The notes: generated from the sequence alone by a model not told the origin. Counted from the first letter of the stretch, positions 1-11,654 are shown. The stretch: 64,000 nucleotides of DNA from Canna indica (GCA_034359265.1 CP136896.1:14911501-14975500), one strand, 5' to 3'. Numbers and translations are program-made.

Positions 1-615
1 GAGGAGCGTGCTTAGGCTCGTTGAGGGCGTAGGAGTTCGAGTTTGTAATGGCTCTAAGACCGGAAGTAATGACGCTAAGGCCGGCGAGTCAGACCGGTGA
101 AAATCAAATTTTGGTACCTGAGAGCATGGGAGCCCGAGTTGCAAGGGCTCTAAGGCCAGAAGTAATGGCGATGAGGCCGAGGACCAAACTCGATGAAAAC
201 CAAGCTCACGAGGAGAACGCTTTGAGTCATTGGGGGTGTGGGAGTCAGAGTTTATAAGTGCTCCGAGGTCGGAAGTAATGGCGCTAAGGCCGAGGACTAG
301 ACTCAGTGAAAACCAAGCTTATGAGGAGCACGCTTCTAGTCGTTGAGGGTGTGGGAGCCCGAGTTTGTAAGGGCTTTGAGGTAGGAAGTAATGGCGTTGA
401 GGCCGACGAGCCAGACTGGTGAAAATTGAGTTCTGGTCGCTGAGGGCGTGGGAGCCATAGTTTGTAAGGGCTTTGAGGTCGGAAGTAATGGCACTGAGGC
501 CGACGAGCTAGAGTGGTGAAAATCGAGTTCTGATCGTTTAGGGCGTGGGAGTCTGAGTTGTAAGGGCTCTGAGGCCGGAAGTAATGACACTAAGGCTAAC
601 AAGCTAGACTGGTGA
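1..615. repeat. Minisatellite, about 100-115 bp unit, about six copies
   Basis: The phrase GGAAGTAATG followed by a GC-rich block recurs near 62, 157, 271, 384, 480 and 579. Each copy is preceded by a version of 'gggcgtgggagtc' and followed by a version of 'gaaaatc'. Copies are diverged and spacing varies from about 96 to 113 bp. The array abuts the integrase end of a Ty3/gypsy remnant, so it is probably the 3' untranslated minisatellite of that element; this is inference. Confidence 0.75.
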
Positions 616-628
616 AAAGGGAGAAAGC

Positions 629-1160
629 TTAGCTATAGTAGTCCAGTGGGAGTTCTCGTCTGGAGAGTTCAGCGATTTTGTAGGCGTCTTTACCAAGGAC
701 CCCGGTGATTTTGTAGAGGCTTTCCCAATTCGGGGTGAGCTTCCCTTCTCCGACTGGCTTTCTTTGGGTTTCGATCTTCCGAATGACTAGATCACCTTCT
801 TTGAAGCTTCTCTGTTTGACATGATTGTTGTATTTCCGAGCTATTTTGAGTTTCATATCTTCTTCTCTGATTCTTGTGAGTTCTTGCTCTTCCTTGATGA
901 GGTCGAGCTCAGCTGACGAGTTTCTGAATTGCTTTGTTCCTCGAAGGTCGTTCTATGGAGACTGGGCTCTACGATCTTGATGAGAATCATGTCCTTTGCT
1001 CCAAAAACAAGCCTGTAGGGAAGTTTCCACGGTAGAGGATTGAGCGGTTGTATTATAGCTCCATACCACTTTGGGAAGTTCTTCGACCAAGTATTCATTG
1101 ATCACATCAAGTTTCTTTCTGAGTCCCACCAAGATGTCCTTGTTGGCTGCTTCGGCCAAG
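629..1160 (-). pseudogene. Ty3/gypsy integrase, core end and C-terminal domain
   Basis: Two minus-strand reading frames (953-1159 and 629-856) cover the end of the integrase core (AEAANKDILVGLRKKLD, then LPKVVWSYNTT) and the C-terminal part (FKEGDLVIRK, KLTPNWESLYKI). Frame changes between them show the gene is dead. In life the domain would insert retroelement cDNA into chromosomes. Confidence 0.75.
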
Positions 1161-2598
1161 CCATTGGTCTGCGAATGCCCTACTGATGAGAAGAGTTGAC
1201 GGATATCGAGGTCCTAGCAGAACTCTCCAAATCGTAAACTTGTAAATTGCATCCCCTTGTCATTGACGAGTTCGCAGGATTTGTCATACCTTCAAATAAT
1301 TTGCTTCCATACGAACTTTTGGACCTTCTTGATCGCAAGTGAAGAGAGGGGTTCGACCTCTATCCATTTGGTGAAGTAGTCGATCATCACTACCAAATGT
1401 TTGATATGTCTCGATGCTTAAGGGAAAGGGCTGAGAAGGCCTATACCCCACTTGTGGAACAGCTAGCTGACTTCCGAGTTGTGTAGTGGTTTGAGGTGCT
1501 GCTACGAGACTTTGGAGAATCTCTGGCACTTGCTGCACCTTTTAACATATAAGTTGCAGTATGTTTTCATGGTCGGCCAAAAATATTCGGGCCAGAGGAT
1601 CTTGGCCGCAAAAGATCTTCCTCCGATGTGATTGTTGCAGATGTCGTCATGTACTTCTACCATTATTGTATATGTATGAGGTCGATTGATGCATTTGGGC
1701 AGCGGTCATAATTGTATCTCTTGGACATCTCCTCTCGGGTCTAGCTCTGAAATACGAGACTAGTGTTCTGTGTGATGAACCCAAACTGCTGGCGAGAACG
1801 AGATATCTGACGTTTCCTCTAGCTTGGTTGACCTGAGTTTTAGGCATTCATTGTAGCATATGCGAGTCTCCTTCTGGTCTGTATGTATCACTCCTACCTC
1901 TGTCTCAGATGGGGAATTTGATAGCAAGATGGGAAGTCAATACGATGGCTCCTAAACTGTTCATTGATGGTCAGCCCAAGATCATGTCATGCGGGCTTGA
2001 ACGTCCACCGACTTTGCTCTCGATGGAGAGCCGAACATCGTCGCCAGCCATAAGTAGCCTCTAACATTGACTCGTTCTCTTGAGAAGCCGACAAGGTCTC
2101 CATGCTAAGGGTGGAGTGAGGTTTCGCTAATGTGCATCTTTTCGAGTGTCGAGTAGAATAGGACGTCGACTGAGCTCCCCTAGTATATTAGGACATTCCT
2201 AACAAGGAAATCACCATCGATTACGGAGATAACGATAGGGTCATGAAATTTTTTGTTAATTTCCTAGAAATCAGTTTCATAGAAGGATATTACTGGGGCA
2301 AGCGCATGTCACCTTCATGGACGAGCTGTGTCGCCGACTGCCATGATGGCTTACAGTGATTCCTTTCTGACCGAGCTCATCTCGCCTCCTCTAGTGAATC
2401 CTATCGCTATATAGACGATGACTCCATGGATTCGATGTTTGGTAGCTCGAGTATGCGGTCGTTGTAATTGCTTGTTGTTCTACGGGGTGGCGATGTTCTG
2501 CTTGGAATTCGGTGTTGGTGACCATAGTTCTGTCGATCTTGACTGCAGTTTCGTCTGCGGTCGACGTAGAGGTCTAGGTGACCTTCTCTGATCAGATG

Positions 2599-2877
2599 CT
2601 AGATTCGATCTCGGAGCACCACACACTCCTCGGTGGTATTTCCGTGGGCTTGATGGAACTCACATCTTTTGCTTTTGTCGATGTTAGACGATAGTTTCGA
2701 TTTCTCCATGTTGCTAGGAGGTCTAAGCAACTGTAGGTGATAGATCTCCTCAAGGATGGTCTCTCGTCTGGTTTTGAGAGGAGTGTATTCGTCGAACCTG
2801 GGGATAGGTCGGGAGGGCGACCTCCCTCTCCTATCGTGATCTTGTTTTAATTCCCATAACCTCCATCTTGGACTCAC
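2599..2877 (-). pseudogene. Ty3/gypsy gag fragment
   Basis: A 92-codon minus-strand frame contains FDEYTPLKTRRETILEEI and then CEFHQAHGNTTEECVVLRD, the gag end characteristic of Tat-type gypsy elements. It is a fragment: the capsid part upstream is missing where the element meets the chromomethylase relic. Confidence 0.75.
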
Positions 2878-2884
2878 CCTAACT

Positions 2885-3860
2885 TGGGCATCAGAGTGTC
2901 TTCTGCGAGCTTGGTGTCATTATCCGCATACTAAGGTTGAAGGCGTTAACTACAATCTTTTTGACGATGCCTACGTCAAAGCAGGTGATGGGGAGCCTAA
3001 CTACATTGGTCGTATAGTTGAATTTTTTGAAACAACTAGCAATGAATTACATTTTACAGCACAATGGTTTTTTAGGGCAAAAGACACTGTTATTAAGGAC
3101 CATGCTCATTGCTATGGTGCAAAAGTTGTGCATGATCCAAAGAGAGTTCTTTTATCAAAGGAAAAGAATGACAAAGTCAGTCAGATAAACATCCAACGTG
3201 TTACACCAAATATTGATTTGAAGGCTAAAGAAAAATGTATCCCTTCTTGTGATCTTTACTATGACATGTCATACGTACTCATTGGCTTATTCAACATTTG
3301 CAAACTTACCAACTAAAAATTCAAAGGCTGGGAGTGAGTCTTCCTCTACCATATCTTCAGAAGATGTTAGTAATTATGTAAATAGTAAATTTGGATATGA
3401 TTCTAACACACAATCTGGTCAAAAGAAAGTGATTAGATTGCTTGACCTTTATTCGGGATGTGGTGCAATGTCCACTGATCTTTGCTTATGAGCTAATTTG
3501 TCTGGCATAAATCTTCAAACATGCTGAGCATGAGTTGATTTGAATCGGTATGCTTGCCAAAGTTTGAAGTTGAAACATCCAAAGACAGAGATTAGAAATG
3601 AGAAAGCTGAAGATTTTTTGGCTCTTTTGATTGAGTGGGAGAAATTGTGCAAGAAGTATCATGTTATTGGAAATGAGAGTTTGCTCGAATAAGAAAGTGA
3701 TTCTGATGATGTAGATGATAAAATGCCAGATAATTTGGATCTTGAGAAAGGTGAATTTGAGGTAGGAAAATTAGTTGGTATTTGCTATGGCGATCCTAGT
3801 GATATTGGTAAAGTTGGATTGAAATATAAGGTTCGTTGGAAGGGATATGATCCTAGCTAT
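2885..3860 (+). pseudogene. Chromomethylase (CMT) retropseudogene, part 1: BAH, motif I, chromodomain start
   Basis: Chromomethylases are plant nuclear DNA cytosine methyltransferases that maintain CHG methylation by reading H3K9 methylation through BAH and chromo domains. The BAH domain is legible at about 2890-3300 (NLFDDAYVKAGDGEPNYIG, AQWFFRAKDTVIKDHAH), followed by methyltransferase motif I (DLYSGCGAMST near 3455) and the start of the chromodomain (KYKVRWKGYDPSY, ending at 3860). A frameshift lies near 3270 and stops lie near 3490, 3525 and 3692. Reading runs from the BAH domain to the chromodomain with no intron-like gap, although plant CMT genes are intron-rich. I infer a processed retrocopy, now dead. 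A Copia element interrupts it at 3860, and the N-terminus is missing. Confidence 0.9.
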
Positions 3861-4180
3861 TATTAAGCATAGATACAGAGTACTAATATAGGTTTATAAG
3901 AATAATAAACTGCACTTTCTGTGCAAGGGCTTTTTGGACTTTTTGTTGTTTAAATAACCACCTGATCAACTACGGATGTATAAGTAGCTAAGGTGTGAAA
4001 TGTAAAAGGATATTGTATCTTTTTTGCTTCCAGCTTCAATTTCATCTTTTCCCTCTTCCGAACTATTTTGTAAATCTACATAGGATGTTCTTCATTTGTT
4101 AATGAAAGAGATTGAGCTGCCTGTGGTAGTAGCTCTTCTCAGTTTGTGTAATCAATATGCTGCGAGTCCTTTTCTCTACA
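3861..4180 (+). repeat. 5' LTR of Copia 1
   Basis: 320 bp, starting TATTAAGCAT and ending TTTCTCTACA. It is nearly the same as 8639-8960; visible differences include TACGGATG/TACAGATG and GAGCTGCC/GAGCTACA. Confidence 0.95.
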
Positions 4181-4192
4181 TGGTATCAAAGC
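4181..4192 (+). other. Primer binding site of Copia 1
   Basis: TGGTATCAAAGC lies directly after the 5' LTR. It matches the complement of the initiator tRNA-Met 3' end except for one A in place of G. Confidence 0.8.
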
Positions 4193-4277
4193 GGCGCGGA
4201 TTGATCGGGAAGAAGAAGATCTAGAGCATTCATCCGCTTAACCTACCCAGGCAATTAGATCACTCCTTCATCCTTAA

Positions 4278-7200
4278 ATGGCCAGAAATCGTAGAGGATC
4301 GATCGCTAGGTCAAGCATTGGAGAATCGCAAAGTAGGAAAGTTGATGGGGCTACTTCAGATCTCATCGAATCACAAGACAATCAGTATCAACTTCAAGGC
4401 AGTGATCATCCTGGTACGTCACTTGTTTCTTCGCAGCTTAAAGGGCATGAAATTTTCTACCATGGAAACAATCTATGAAAATCTCATTATCTGCGAAAAA
4501 TAAACTCGATTTTGTAAATGGATTGATTGAGGAACCTGAGGAAACATCCTCCAAATACAATCTCTGGAGAAGATGTGATGACATGGTTCGATCATGGTTA
4601 CTAAACTTAGTAGCTCCAGAGCTCAACCCTAATGTGTTGTACGATGTACAGCTCGTGAAATGCTGCAGGACCTGTAGGTAAATTTGGTCGAAGCAGTGAA
4701 CCTAGACTGTTTGATATAGAGATGCAGATTTGGAACACTAGGCAGAGATCGATGAAGATTTCAGCCTACTACACTAAATTGAAGGGGCTATGGGATGAAT
4801 TGAGTGTTGTAGATGGAATTGTGCACTACAGTTGCAGAATTGAGAAGGAATGGAGAGAGAGAGCTAAGCTCAGGCAGTTCCTTATGGGCATGAGGGGCCA
4901 AATACTGCTAATGAAACCACCTCCTAGCAATTCTGAAGCATATTCTATGTTAGAACAAGAAGAATCTCAAAGGCAGGTTGGTTCAAATGTTGTTGCTGAA
5001 GTGGAAAGTGTAGCATTGAATGCTTATCAGCAAAACCAGTCATACTCACATAGACAAGCAGAAAGAAACAAAGGCCAGTTCAACCCAGCTCAGTTTAATT
5101 CAAATTCAAGAAAATTTTGTGATTTCCATCAAAGAACTGGCCACACCAAGGATGTTTGTTATAAATTACATGGCTATCCACCCAGCCACAAGTTTTACAA
5201 GGGAAAACAAAGGCAAAATGATTGGAAGAATAACAATTCTGCAAATGAGAAGTCAGCAAATAATGCAAATAATGTTTAGTCAATGAAGGCAGAATGCAAT
5301 GAAAGTTCAGGAAATGAAGTGAATACAAACCAAGCTGATCAAAAGAGCTTAGCAAATCAGGTTCAACACCTTGCTGAACAATGCAGTATCCTACTGAATT
5401 TGGTGAATTAAAAACATGCAAGTAGCCATCAAGTGAACATGGTAGGTAAAATATCTTGCTCGTAGCTTGTATTGATTTCAATTTTTGGATCTTGGACAGT
5501 GGAGCTACAGACCATATAGCCTCACCCTACATCCATTTAGAAAATACAGCCAAACCAAACCATAGCAGTACAATATCACTTCCTAATGGAACCACAACCC
5601 TTGTATATGAGATAGGAACAACCTACCTAAACAAGCATGTTAAGTTAGAAAACACCCTGCTAGTACCATCATTCAAGTTCAATTTAGTATCTGTTAGCAA
5701 GCTCACAAATGAGCTAAAATGCTCCATAACATTTAATCCTGATAATTTCATCATTCAATTTTGTAATATTTGCCACAAATAAACTGTTTGCCACATTTGA
5801 CCTTGATAATTTCATCATGTGTCCACAAATAAATTGAAATTACTGAGAGATGTAATTCCTAAACTCAAGCAATCTTCATATCTGTTTTGTAATGTTTGCC
5901 CTTTGGCAAAACAAGCATGTTTACCTTTTCCAAAAAGAATAAATAAAGCTTTGTTCCCTTTTAAAGTAGTTCATGTTGATGTATGGGGACCTCATAGCTA
6001 GGGTTCCTACATATGATGAAAAAAAATATTTTTTTTACTATTATGGATGAATATTCAAGGTGTGTATGGACTTACCTTTTCTAATTCAAACACCAAGTTC
6101 CTTTCTTGGTTATAAACTTCACTAATTTGGTGCAAAATCAGTTTGAAAAAATCATCAAAATCCTTAGATCAGATAATGCAAGTGAATTTCTCAATGACAC
6201 CTTGAAAACCTTTCTTGCAAGTAAGGGTGTAATCCACGAAAACTCATGTGTAGAAACCCCTCAACAAAATGCATTAGTTGAGAGAAAACATAGGCACTTA
6301 CTAAATGTGGCAAGAAGCCTGAAGTACCAATCTCAACTACCTTTATGTTTTTGGGGAGATTGTTTGATGACTGCAACCTACCTTATAAATAAGATTTCAA
6401 ATTCCTCCGTCAACAACCCGAGTCCCTATGAGAGATGATGTACAAAAGAAAACCAAACTTGTCCCACTTAAAGTCATTTGGGTGCATATGTTATGACAAC
6501 GCCCTTAAACATGGTAGAATAAAATTTGAGCCAAGAGCAAACGAATTAGTTTTTATAGGCTACCCCTACAGCAAGAAAGGATACAAGGTGTACAATGTGA
6601 AAACTCAATCCATAACCATACTTAGAAATGTAACCTTTGCTAAGCATATATATCCCTTTCATTCCATTTCATCTCAAGACACCATTTTTCCTATACCTGT
6701 TACAGACAACTACACGTCCTCACCAGAAAACATCCTTGAAAGTCCAATTGAAACTTTGAATGACTCATCCACAGATGTCACAAGAGAGTCTACTGAAACC
6801 TACCACAACAGTCCCTTGAAAGTAGAGGTAGTAAAACTGAGATTGATATATCACCTGAAACTACACCAGTTCAACATGAAATCACATTACCTACCATTAT
6901 AAGAAGCAAAAGAGTAATCCACAAACCTTGAGGCTCCAGGATTATCAATGTAGTTCATTAATCACCAAATCAGAAAAAAGAACTTCACCTTATCCATTGC
7001 AAAACAATGTCAACCTAAAGGACATACCCATAAACCACAAAAGCTTCCTAGCTTACATTGACAATCAAAATTGTCCCAAAACCTACAGCGAAGCTGTTCA
7101 AAATCAAGATTGGATGAAGTCCATGCAATTTGAGCTGAAAGCTTTAGAGGAGAATGAGACATGGGTACTTTGCAATCTGCCACCTGAAAAAAAAGACTAT

Positions 7201-8585
7201 AGGAAGTAAATGAGTATTTAGGATTAAATATAATCCAGATGGAAGCATTGAAAAGCTCAAGTCTAGATAGTGGCCAAAGGCTTCACTCAAATAGAAGGTG
7301 TAGACTACTTAGAGACATTTGCTCCTATTTCTAAAATGACAATAGTTAGAACTCTCATTGTCATTGCAGCTTCAAAGAATTGGCCTTTGCAACAACTAGA
7401 CATAAATAATGTCTATCTACATGATGATTTTAATGAGGAAGTCTACATGTTAAGACCACCAGATTAGGGAGATGAAAAAGACACTAAAGTGTGCAAACTG
7501 AAAAAATCATTGTATGACCTGAAACAAGCAGGTAGGCAATGGTTTGAGAAATTGTCAACCAGTATATTGTCAAATCGGTTTAAGCAAAGCTCAGCTGACC
7601 CATGTTTGTTCATTAAAGTAAGTGGAGAGAAGTTGGTTATCATTCTAGTTTATGTAGATGATATTATACTTACTGGAACTCACCAAAATGAGATGAAAGC
7701 TTTGAAAACCTTCCTGAACAACAAGTTTAAAATAAAGGACCTAGGAAACTTGACCTATTTCCAAGGATTAGAAGTGCAAAGAACTGAGTCTGGAATTCAT
7801 ATATATATGCCAGAGAAAAAAATAAATTACATACCTACTTGCTGAAATGAATCTAAAAGAATAAAAGCCAAAAGATATACCAATGTTAGCAAATAACAAA
7901 TGGGACAATGAAGTTTCAGAATGAGATCCTTCATTTGAAGATAATTCCTTGTACAAAAGCTTGATAGGAAAATTGCTTTATACAACTATCACAAGACCTG
8001 ATATCAGTCACAGTGTGCAAGCATTGAGTCAGTTCACTCAAAATCTCAAACTATCACATTACAAGGCAGCAAAGAGTACTGAAGTACTTAAAGGGAGCTC
8101 CAGGCTTAGGATTGTTTTATCCAGCAAAGAACGCTTCTGTATTGGCTGGGTACTCTAATGCTGACTGTGGTAGTTGTGTGATGACAAGAAAGTCAATCTC
8201 AGGATATCTTGTGAAGATTGGCCCCTCTTTGGTAAGTTGGAAATGTAAGAAATAGCCCACCATTAGTAAATCCAGTGCAGAGAGTGAACTTTGTGCCCTT
8301 TCAAGTCTATCTGCAGAAGTCACGTGGTTCATCAAACTTCTGTCGACTGAAATAAATTTTGAGATAAAGTTGCATGTTCCAATTTATTGTGATAATAGAA
8401 ATGCACTCTATATAACAGCTAACCATGTGTTCCATGAAAGAACAAAATATCTTGAAATTGATTGTTATTTTGCTAGGAAAAAGTACCTTCAAGGATTGAG
8501 AAAGCCAGTCAACATACAAGGCAAGGAGCAGCCAGCTGACATACTTACCCCAAATCACTTCCAAAGTAGCTGCATGAAAGAATAA
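4278..8585 (+). pseudogene. Copia 1 gag-pol polyprotein, degenerate
   Basis: Collinear fragments show the Copia domain order. Gag carries a zinc-knuckle-like stretch (FCDFHQRTGHTKDVCYKLHG near 5110-5175). Protease shows WILDSGATDHIAS near 5485. Integrase shows CNVCPLAKQ and VVHVDVWGP near 5890-5995, and ETPQQNALVERKHRHLL near 6250. Reverse transcriptase shows AKGFTQIEGVDYLETFAPIS near 7270 and LVYVDDIILTG near 7650. RNase H ends with IYCDNRNALYI near 8385. At least eight frames are needed to read it, with stops near 5280, 5410, 6000 and 7210, so it makes no polyprotein. Confidence 0.9.
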
Positions 8586-8638
8586 TTAGCAAGCTAGGCC
8601 TGGAGAATCCCTTCTCCAAGTTCAGCTTGCGGGGGAAG

Positions 8639-8960
8639 TATTAAGAGCATAGATGTAGAGTACTAATATAGGTTTATAAGAATAATAAACTGCACTTTCT
8701 GTGCAAGGGCTTTTTGGACTTTTTATTGTTTAAATAACCACCTGATCAACTACAGATGTATAAGTAGCTAAGGTGTGAAATGTAAAAGGATATTGTATCT
8801 TTTTTGCTTCCAGCTTCAATTTCATCTTTTCCCTCTTCCGAACTATTTTGTAAATCTACATAGGATGTTCTTCATTTGTTAATGAAAGAGGTTGAGCTAC
8901 ATGTGGTAGTAGCTCTTCTCAGTTTGTGTAATCAATCTGCTGTGACTCCTTTTCTCTACA
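8639..8960 (+). repeat. 3' LTR of Copia 1
   Basis: 322 bp, starting TATTAAGAGC immediately after the polypurine tract and ending TTTCTCTACA before the GCTAT target copy. Confidence 0.95.
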
Positions 8961-8965
8961 GCTAT

Positions 8966-9275
8966 GATACGTGGGAGCCTATTGATGGATTAAGCAATTG
9001 TCAAGAGAGGATTAAGGAGTTTGTGAGGCATGGCTACAAAAATAATATTTACCATTATCAAGACAAGCTGATATGATTTGCGGTGGGCCTCCATGTCAAG
9101 GAATAAGTGGATTTAATCGATTTCGAAATAAAAATGCTCCCTTGGAGGATCCTAAAAATCAACAAATGATTGTGTATATAGATATTGTTGAATTCCTTAA
9201 GCCTAAATATGTTCTCATGGAGAATGTTGTTGACATACTCAAGTTTGCAAGGATTTTTGGGAAGATATGCTTTGA
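8966..9275 (+). pseudogene. CMT retropseudogene, part 2: chromodomain end, motifs IV and VI
   Basis: This resumes the same coding sequence directly after the Copia target duplication: [19 protein letters not shown], then the catalytic motif IV ([13 protein letters not shown] at about 9080) and motif VI ([11 protein letters not shown] at about 9220). The proline-cysteine of the active site is preserved, but the gene is broken elsewhere. Past 9240 a one-base loss shifts the frame; the equivalent of GFLGRYAL can still be read up to 9275, where a CACTA-like terminus begins. Confidence 0.9.
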
Positions 9276-9480
9276 CACTATAACAAAATTCATTTTAAGC
9301 TGCAATTTATTAGTTGCAATTTTTAAAAATTGCGGCTATAGAGATATTAAACCAGCGGTTATTTTTTCGCAGTCCAAAAGAATATTAAACCTGCGGGTTT
9401 TAATGAACCGTGGTCGAAGCAATATAATAGGGTGCGGTTTAGGCAACCGTGGCCTATTTTTCTCTGTGTTTTTTTCTCCC
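9276..9480 (+). mobile_element. CACTA-like transposon terminus with subterminal motifs
   Basis: CACTATAACAAAATTCATTT starts at 9276, directly after the interrupted CMT coding sequence, and resembles CACTA (En/Spm) termini. It is followed by alternating motifs such as AATTGCGGCTATAG, ACCAGCGGTTA, CCTGCGGGTT, GTGCGGTTTAGG and AACCGTGGCC, typical of CACTA subterminal repeats. No matching right end or 3-bp target duplication was found near 17600-17900, so element borders are unresolved. Confidence 0.5.
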
Positions 9481-9587
9481 AACTTCGTCTTCCCATCTTC
9501 GCGCGCAGAACCCATCTTCCCTCTTCATCATCTCCCGCATCCTCTTTCCCTAATTTCTCTTCCCTCTTCCCATTCCTCGCTATCACC
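9481..9587. other. Pyrimidine-rich stretch, possibly captured 5' UTR
   Basis: Repeated TTCCCTCTTCC/ATCTTC blocks on the plus strand resemble a plant 5' UTR or promoter-proximal region. The same style continues on the other side of the hAT MITE (10026-10150), so the two parts were once joined. No coding sequence follows, and its source gene is unknown. Confidence 0.35.
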
Positions 9588-10017
9588 TAGGGCTATCCAT
9601 TCGGTTCAAATCGAATCGAACCGAACCGAATTAAACCAAACCAAAATTTTTTTCATACCAAAATTTCAACCCGAACCTGAACCGAATTATGCCTAAACCG
9701 ATCTAACCCGAACTGAAATTATTCGGTTCGGTTCGGTTTCCAACCTAAAAACCAAAATTTTAATTAATTCGGTTAAAAATTAAAAATTAAAAATTATTAT
9801 CCAATACTCATTTACTTATCTGGGTTAAAAATTAAAAAAAAAAAAAATTAATTAATTCGGTTTTCGGTTCGGATTGGTTCCCGAAATTCGAGAATCGAAA
9901 CCGAACTGAAACCCAAAATTCAGGTTCGGTTCGGGTCAAGAATCGAACTTGCAACCGCTGAAACCGAACCGAACCAAAAAATTCGATTCGGTGTGAACCG
10001 AACAATGGATACTCTTA
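9588..10017. mobile_element. hAT-type MITE rich in CCGAA/TTCGG motifs
   Basis: The ends are imperfect inverted repeats (TAGGGCTATCCATTCGGTTC against the complement of GAACCGAACAATGGATACTC). They are flanked by an 8-bp duplication CTATCACC (9580-9587) / CTATCGCC (10018-10025) with one mismatch, the length expected for hAT. The interior is mostly degenerate AACCGAACCGAA and its complement. Confidence 0.75.
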
Positions 10018-10379
10018 CTATCGCCCTCAGCCGTTCTTCCCTCTTCCCTCTTCCCTCTTCCCAAGCCTTTTTCCTCGATTTGGATTAGGAAGCCCCTTTC
10101 CCTTTCCTTCCCTCCCAAGGTATGCATCTCCCTCTCATGCATGTTCGTCGTTTCCTTCCTTCCCTAATTTCCTCGATTTGGTTTAAATTGTTTGCTTTCG
10201 GCAAAGCATAACTTGTCGTTGTTTTTTTTTTTTGAAAAGTAAGCAATTGTATTCAATCAAGAGAGTTGAGGGAATACAAAAAGAGGGGAGAGAGTAAAAT
10301 GAGGGGAGGCCTCAAAAAAATAAAAATAAAAATAAAATAAAATAATAATAATAATAATTTCTGAAGAATCAGAAACTAG

Positions 10380-11096
10380 TTACAGAATGGAAGAGCTACA
10401 GGTGAAGACCGACATAGAGATAGCAAGGGATCTGGAGTTAGATAGCACCATCTCGAAGCACCTTCTATTTCTCTCATACCAGATATACCAACTCCACACC
10501 AATAGGATCCTTGCTTTCTTGAGGTTAGCTTCAGAGTGTTGAGCATTCCCCTCATCGAAGAAAAAACTATGAGTAGGGTAGAAGGGGATGTCCAGCTGTT
10601 CAAGAAAGAGGCGCCAAGCAGTTTGAGTGTAATGACAGTCGAAGAAGACATGGTCGTGTGTCTCTTCATTTCCGACACAAAACAGGCAGTTGGTGGTTGA
10701 GGAGATCACCCCGCGGCTAGCCAGCACCTTCCGCAAGGGTAGTCGTTTACGCTTCCAGATCCAACCATAGATGGCAATTTTAGGAGGTAGTTTTCGTTGC
10801 CAGATGAACTGTTGTATGTTATCTTCTAGGCCCTTGTATACCAAAATTTGGTAGAGAGACCTTGCGGTGTACTTCATTGTGTTTGACCATCTCCAGCATA
10901 TTGTATCAGCCCCTCTACTATCTTTAACATGATCAAGCATTCTTGCCAATTGCTGCATCTGAGAGATATCTATGAAGGTAGTGAAACTGATGTTCCAACC
11001 TTGAAATCTATCCTCATTGTCCAAAATTCTAGCATCAGCAATGTGTACAAGCGGTTGAGTGGCGAAGCGAAAAAGGTGTGGAAAATTTTCCGCCAA
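10380..11096 (-). pseudogene. LINE ORF2 C-terminus (zf-RVT domain)
   Basis: A 238-codon frame carries the plant LINE zf-RVT signature: WRWSNTMKYTARSLYQIL, IWQRKLPPKIAIYGWIWKR, then the zinc-binding CLFCVGNEETHDHVFFDC with ILLVWSWYIWYERNRR after it. The reverse transcriptase core is missing, so it cannot mobilise itself. The first 20 or so codons overlap the junction with the captured gene copy. Confidence 0.8.
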
Positions 11097-11109
11097 AGTT
11101 CCCTATTGT

Positions 11110-11600
11110 CGTTGTTTTGATCAAATGTTCCCTCCAGTTCAATATTCCTCAAGTTGGGGTCCGATTCATGCTCCCTTATTGTCGGCTTAACCCATGTAAT
11201 GCGCCAAATCTCCTTTGCAAGAGAAGTATCAACACTAATTTTCGCATTCGCCGAGGCACCAAAGCTGGTTGCCGCTGCAAGGGCAGAAGGTCCATGAATC
11301 TCCACGCTATCTGCCAACCTTCCACCCACCGAAGCTGCCCTATGACCTTCATGAGATAGAATAAAAGGTTCGCCAAGCTCCCACTCGAGCCCCGTGTGCA
11401 AGTGTTATACTTGTTGCACATCCGTGTCTTGGCAACATATGCAGAAAATCCAATGGGAGATGTTGAATGGGGCATCTGATTTATTGCAGGAGCAACCCCT
11501 GTGTGACCCAAATTGGCCATCGGTGAAATAGTAGCAATACCTCCAGGGACATAATGCAAGAAATGATCGCGTTCACCAAAGGGACACCCGGCATTGTCTT
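11110..11600 (-). pseudogene. Retrocopy fragment of a CCCH zinc-finger/KH-domain RNA-binding protein gene
   Basis: Minus-strand pieces match, by recall, the plant C3H-KH family (Arabidopsis At5g06770/At3g12130 type) in the right order: AGCPFGE and HFLHYVPGG (first CCCH finger and linker, 11595-11540), KTRMCNKYNT (second finger, near 11430), HGLEWELGEP, FGASANAKISVDTSLA (KH domain start, near 11260), then REHESDPNLRNIELEGTFDQ (KH domain, near 11170). Small deletions remove the rest of the second finger and the KH GxxG segment. The family binds RNA; this piece is broken and has no introns, so it came from mRNA. Confidence 0.7.
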
Positions 11601-11654
11601 TTTCTCAAAAAAAATAATTTGTCGTTGTTTTTGAAAGAAAAAACGAGCGGTTTG

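Larger units (their letters stand above)
616..2880 (-). mobile_element. Truncated, decayed Ty3/gypsy retrotransposon (Tat-like)
   Basis: Read on the minus strand from 2880 to 616 are gag, protease, then RNase H-tail/integrase, all with stops and frameshifts. Gag shows the CEFHQAHGNTTEEC motif, typical of non-chromoviral Tat-lineage gypsy elements. Protease shows VDVLFYSTLEKMHI, with a stop codon next to the catalytic aspartate region. The reverse transcriptase core is absent: only about 400 bp separate protease from the integrase zinc-finger end (KRCSKCQRFSK near 1540). Integrase follows (AEAANKDIL, LPKVVWSYNTT near 1160-1030) and ends with RKYNNHVKQRSFKEGDLV near 830. No LTR was identified. 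Its upstream edge abuts the chromomethylase relic near 2880. Confidence 0.8.
3861..8960 (+). mobile_element. Copia retrotransposon 1, full length, inserted in CMT
   Basis: Two LTRs (3861-4180 and 8639-8960) flank a decayed gag-pol. The element is bounded by a perfect 5-bp target duplication, GCTAT, at 3856-3860 and 8961-8965. A tRNA-Met-type primer site (TGGTATCAAAGC) starts at 4181 and a purine tract (GCGGGGGAAG) precedes the 3' LTR. The LTRs differ at roughly ten positions over 320 bp by eye, so the insertion is old enough for the polyprotein to have gathered many stops and frameshifts. Confidence 0.95.
10222..11616 (-). mobile_element. 5'-truncated LINE fused to a CCCH/KH-gene mRNA copy
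   Basis: A poly(T) run at 10222-10233 marks the 3' poly(A) of a minus-strand non-LTR insertion. Flanking duplications are ACTTGTCGTTG (10211-10221) and ATTTGTCGTTG (11617-11627). The 3' part (10380 to about 11090) is the zf-RVT end of a plant LINE ORF2. The 5' part (about 11110-11600) is not LINE but resembles an mRNA for a CCCH zinc-finger/KH protein in the same orientation. Both lie inside one target duplication, which fits template switching during target-primed reverse transcription. Confidence 0.75.

Noticed and set aside
1..615. CRISPR-like array at the left edge
   Set aside because: Units are long, diverged and unevenly spaced with no constant repeat and unique spacer; the context is a plant retrotransposon.
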